Below are positions 23,930-23,932 of a DNA stretch of 23,932 nucleotides, in pieces. The position numbers and the translations under genes were made by a program. This DNA is from Rickettsiales bacterium. GTDB lineage: Bacteria > Pseudomonadota > Alphaproteobacteria > Methylaequorales > Methylaequoraceae. Position 1 is the first letter of the stretch, and each line of letters opens with the position of its first letter. The notes beneath the pieces are model-generated. The model was not told the DNA's origin and did no database searches. It saw nothing but the letters and a program-made list of their open reading frames with translations. The stretch covers positions 1 to 23,932 of the forward strand of contig PAYV01000020.1 of assembly GCA_002715305.1 (NCBI GenBank), written 5' to 3'.

Positions 23930-23932
23930 TGA

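Noticed and set aside
1..23932. CRISPR arrays, insertion sequences, prophage genes or riboswitches
   Set aside because: I looked for regularly spaced repeats, transposase or integrase motifs and long structured leaders and saw none.

Overview
The window is strongly A+T-rich. Its genes are tightly packed, with spacers usually under 100 bases and several overlaps, and poly-A and poly-T runs are frequent. It encodes a TesA-type esterase next to an ABC ATPase, large and small glutamate synthase subunits, MlaC- and PagL-type envelope proteins, a tRNA-Arg(CCU) and a pseudoazurin. This suggests a streamlined Gram-negative proteobacterium, most likely a marine alphaproteobacterium of SAR11-like character. 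That placement is inferred from composition and gene content, because no marker gene here settles it.

Left part (1-3557): the 5' part of a leftward ABC ATPase gene, apparently broken by a one-base deletion, divergent from tesA. A leftward flavoprotein of unknown substrate and a rightward FliB-like cysteine-rich protein follow, divergent from each other.

Centre left (3624-8782): a leftward membrane-anchored SGNH hydrolase faces a five-gene rightward operon. The operon holds an arylsulfotransferase-family protein, a 71-residue YIGPG membrane protein, another small membrane protein, a PAPS-type sulfotransferase and a SAM methyltransferase. Together these look like a surface sulfation and modification cassette. 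The divergent promoter region holds a good inverted repeat. This is the best candidate in the window for an undescribed system.

Centre (8813-11493): a membrane-tethered MlaC-like protein, an unrecognised 208-residue protein, a decaying stretch with an alpha/beta-hydrolase fragment and a 41-codon ORF, a 44-residue CDGSH-like cysteine protein, and a pseudoazurin closed by a clear terminator.

Centre right (11578-15270): a sugar C-methyltransferase-like protein, a GDP-mannose dehydratase-like SDR that lacks the dehydratase glutamate, and a glycosyltransferase-methyltransferase fusion. These fit synthesis of a methylated surface sugar.

Right part (15287-23929, all leftward): two PagL-type lipid A deacylases, tRNA-Arg(CCU), a GmhA-like SIS protein with a changed catalytic position, a lipoprotein, then gltB and gltD. 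PagL2, the tRNA, gmhA and the lipoprotein are nearly contiguous and probably share one promoter. The two lipid A deacylases and the heptose-pathway gene point to LPS tailoring, while gltBD carries nitrogen assimilation.
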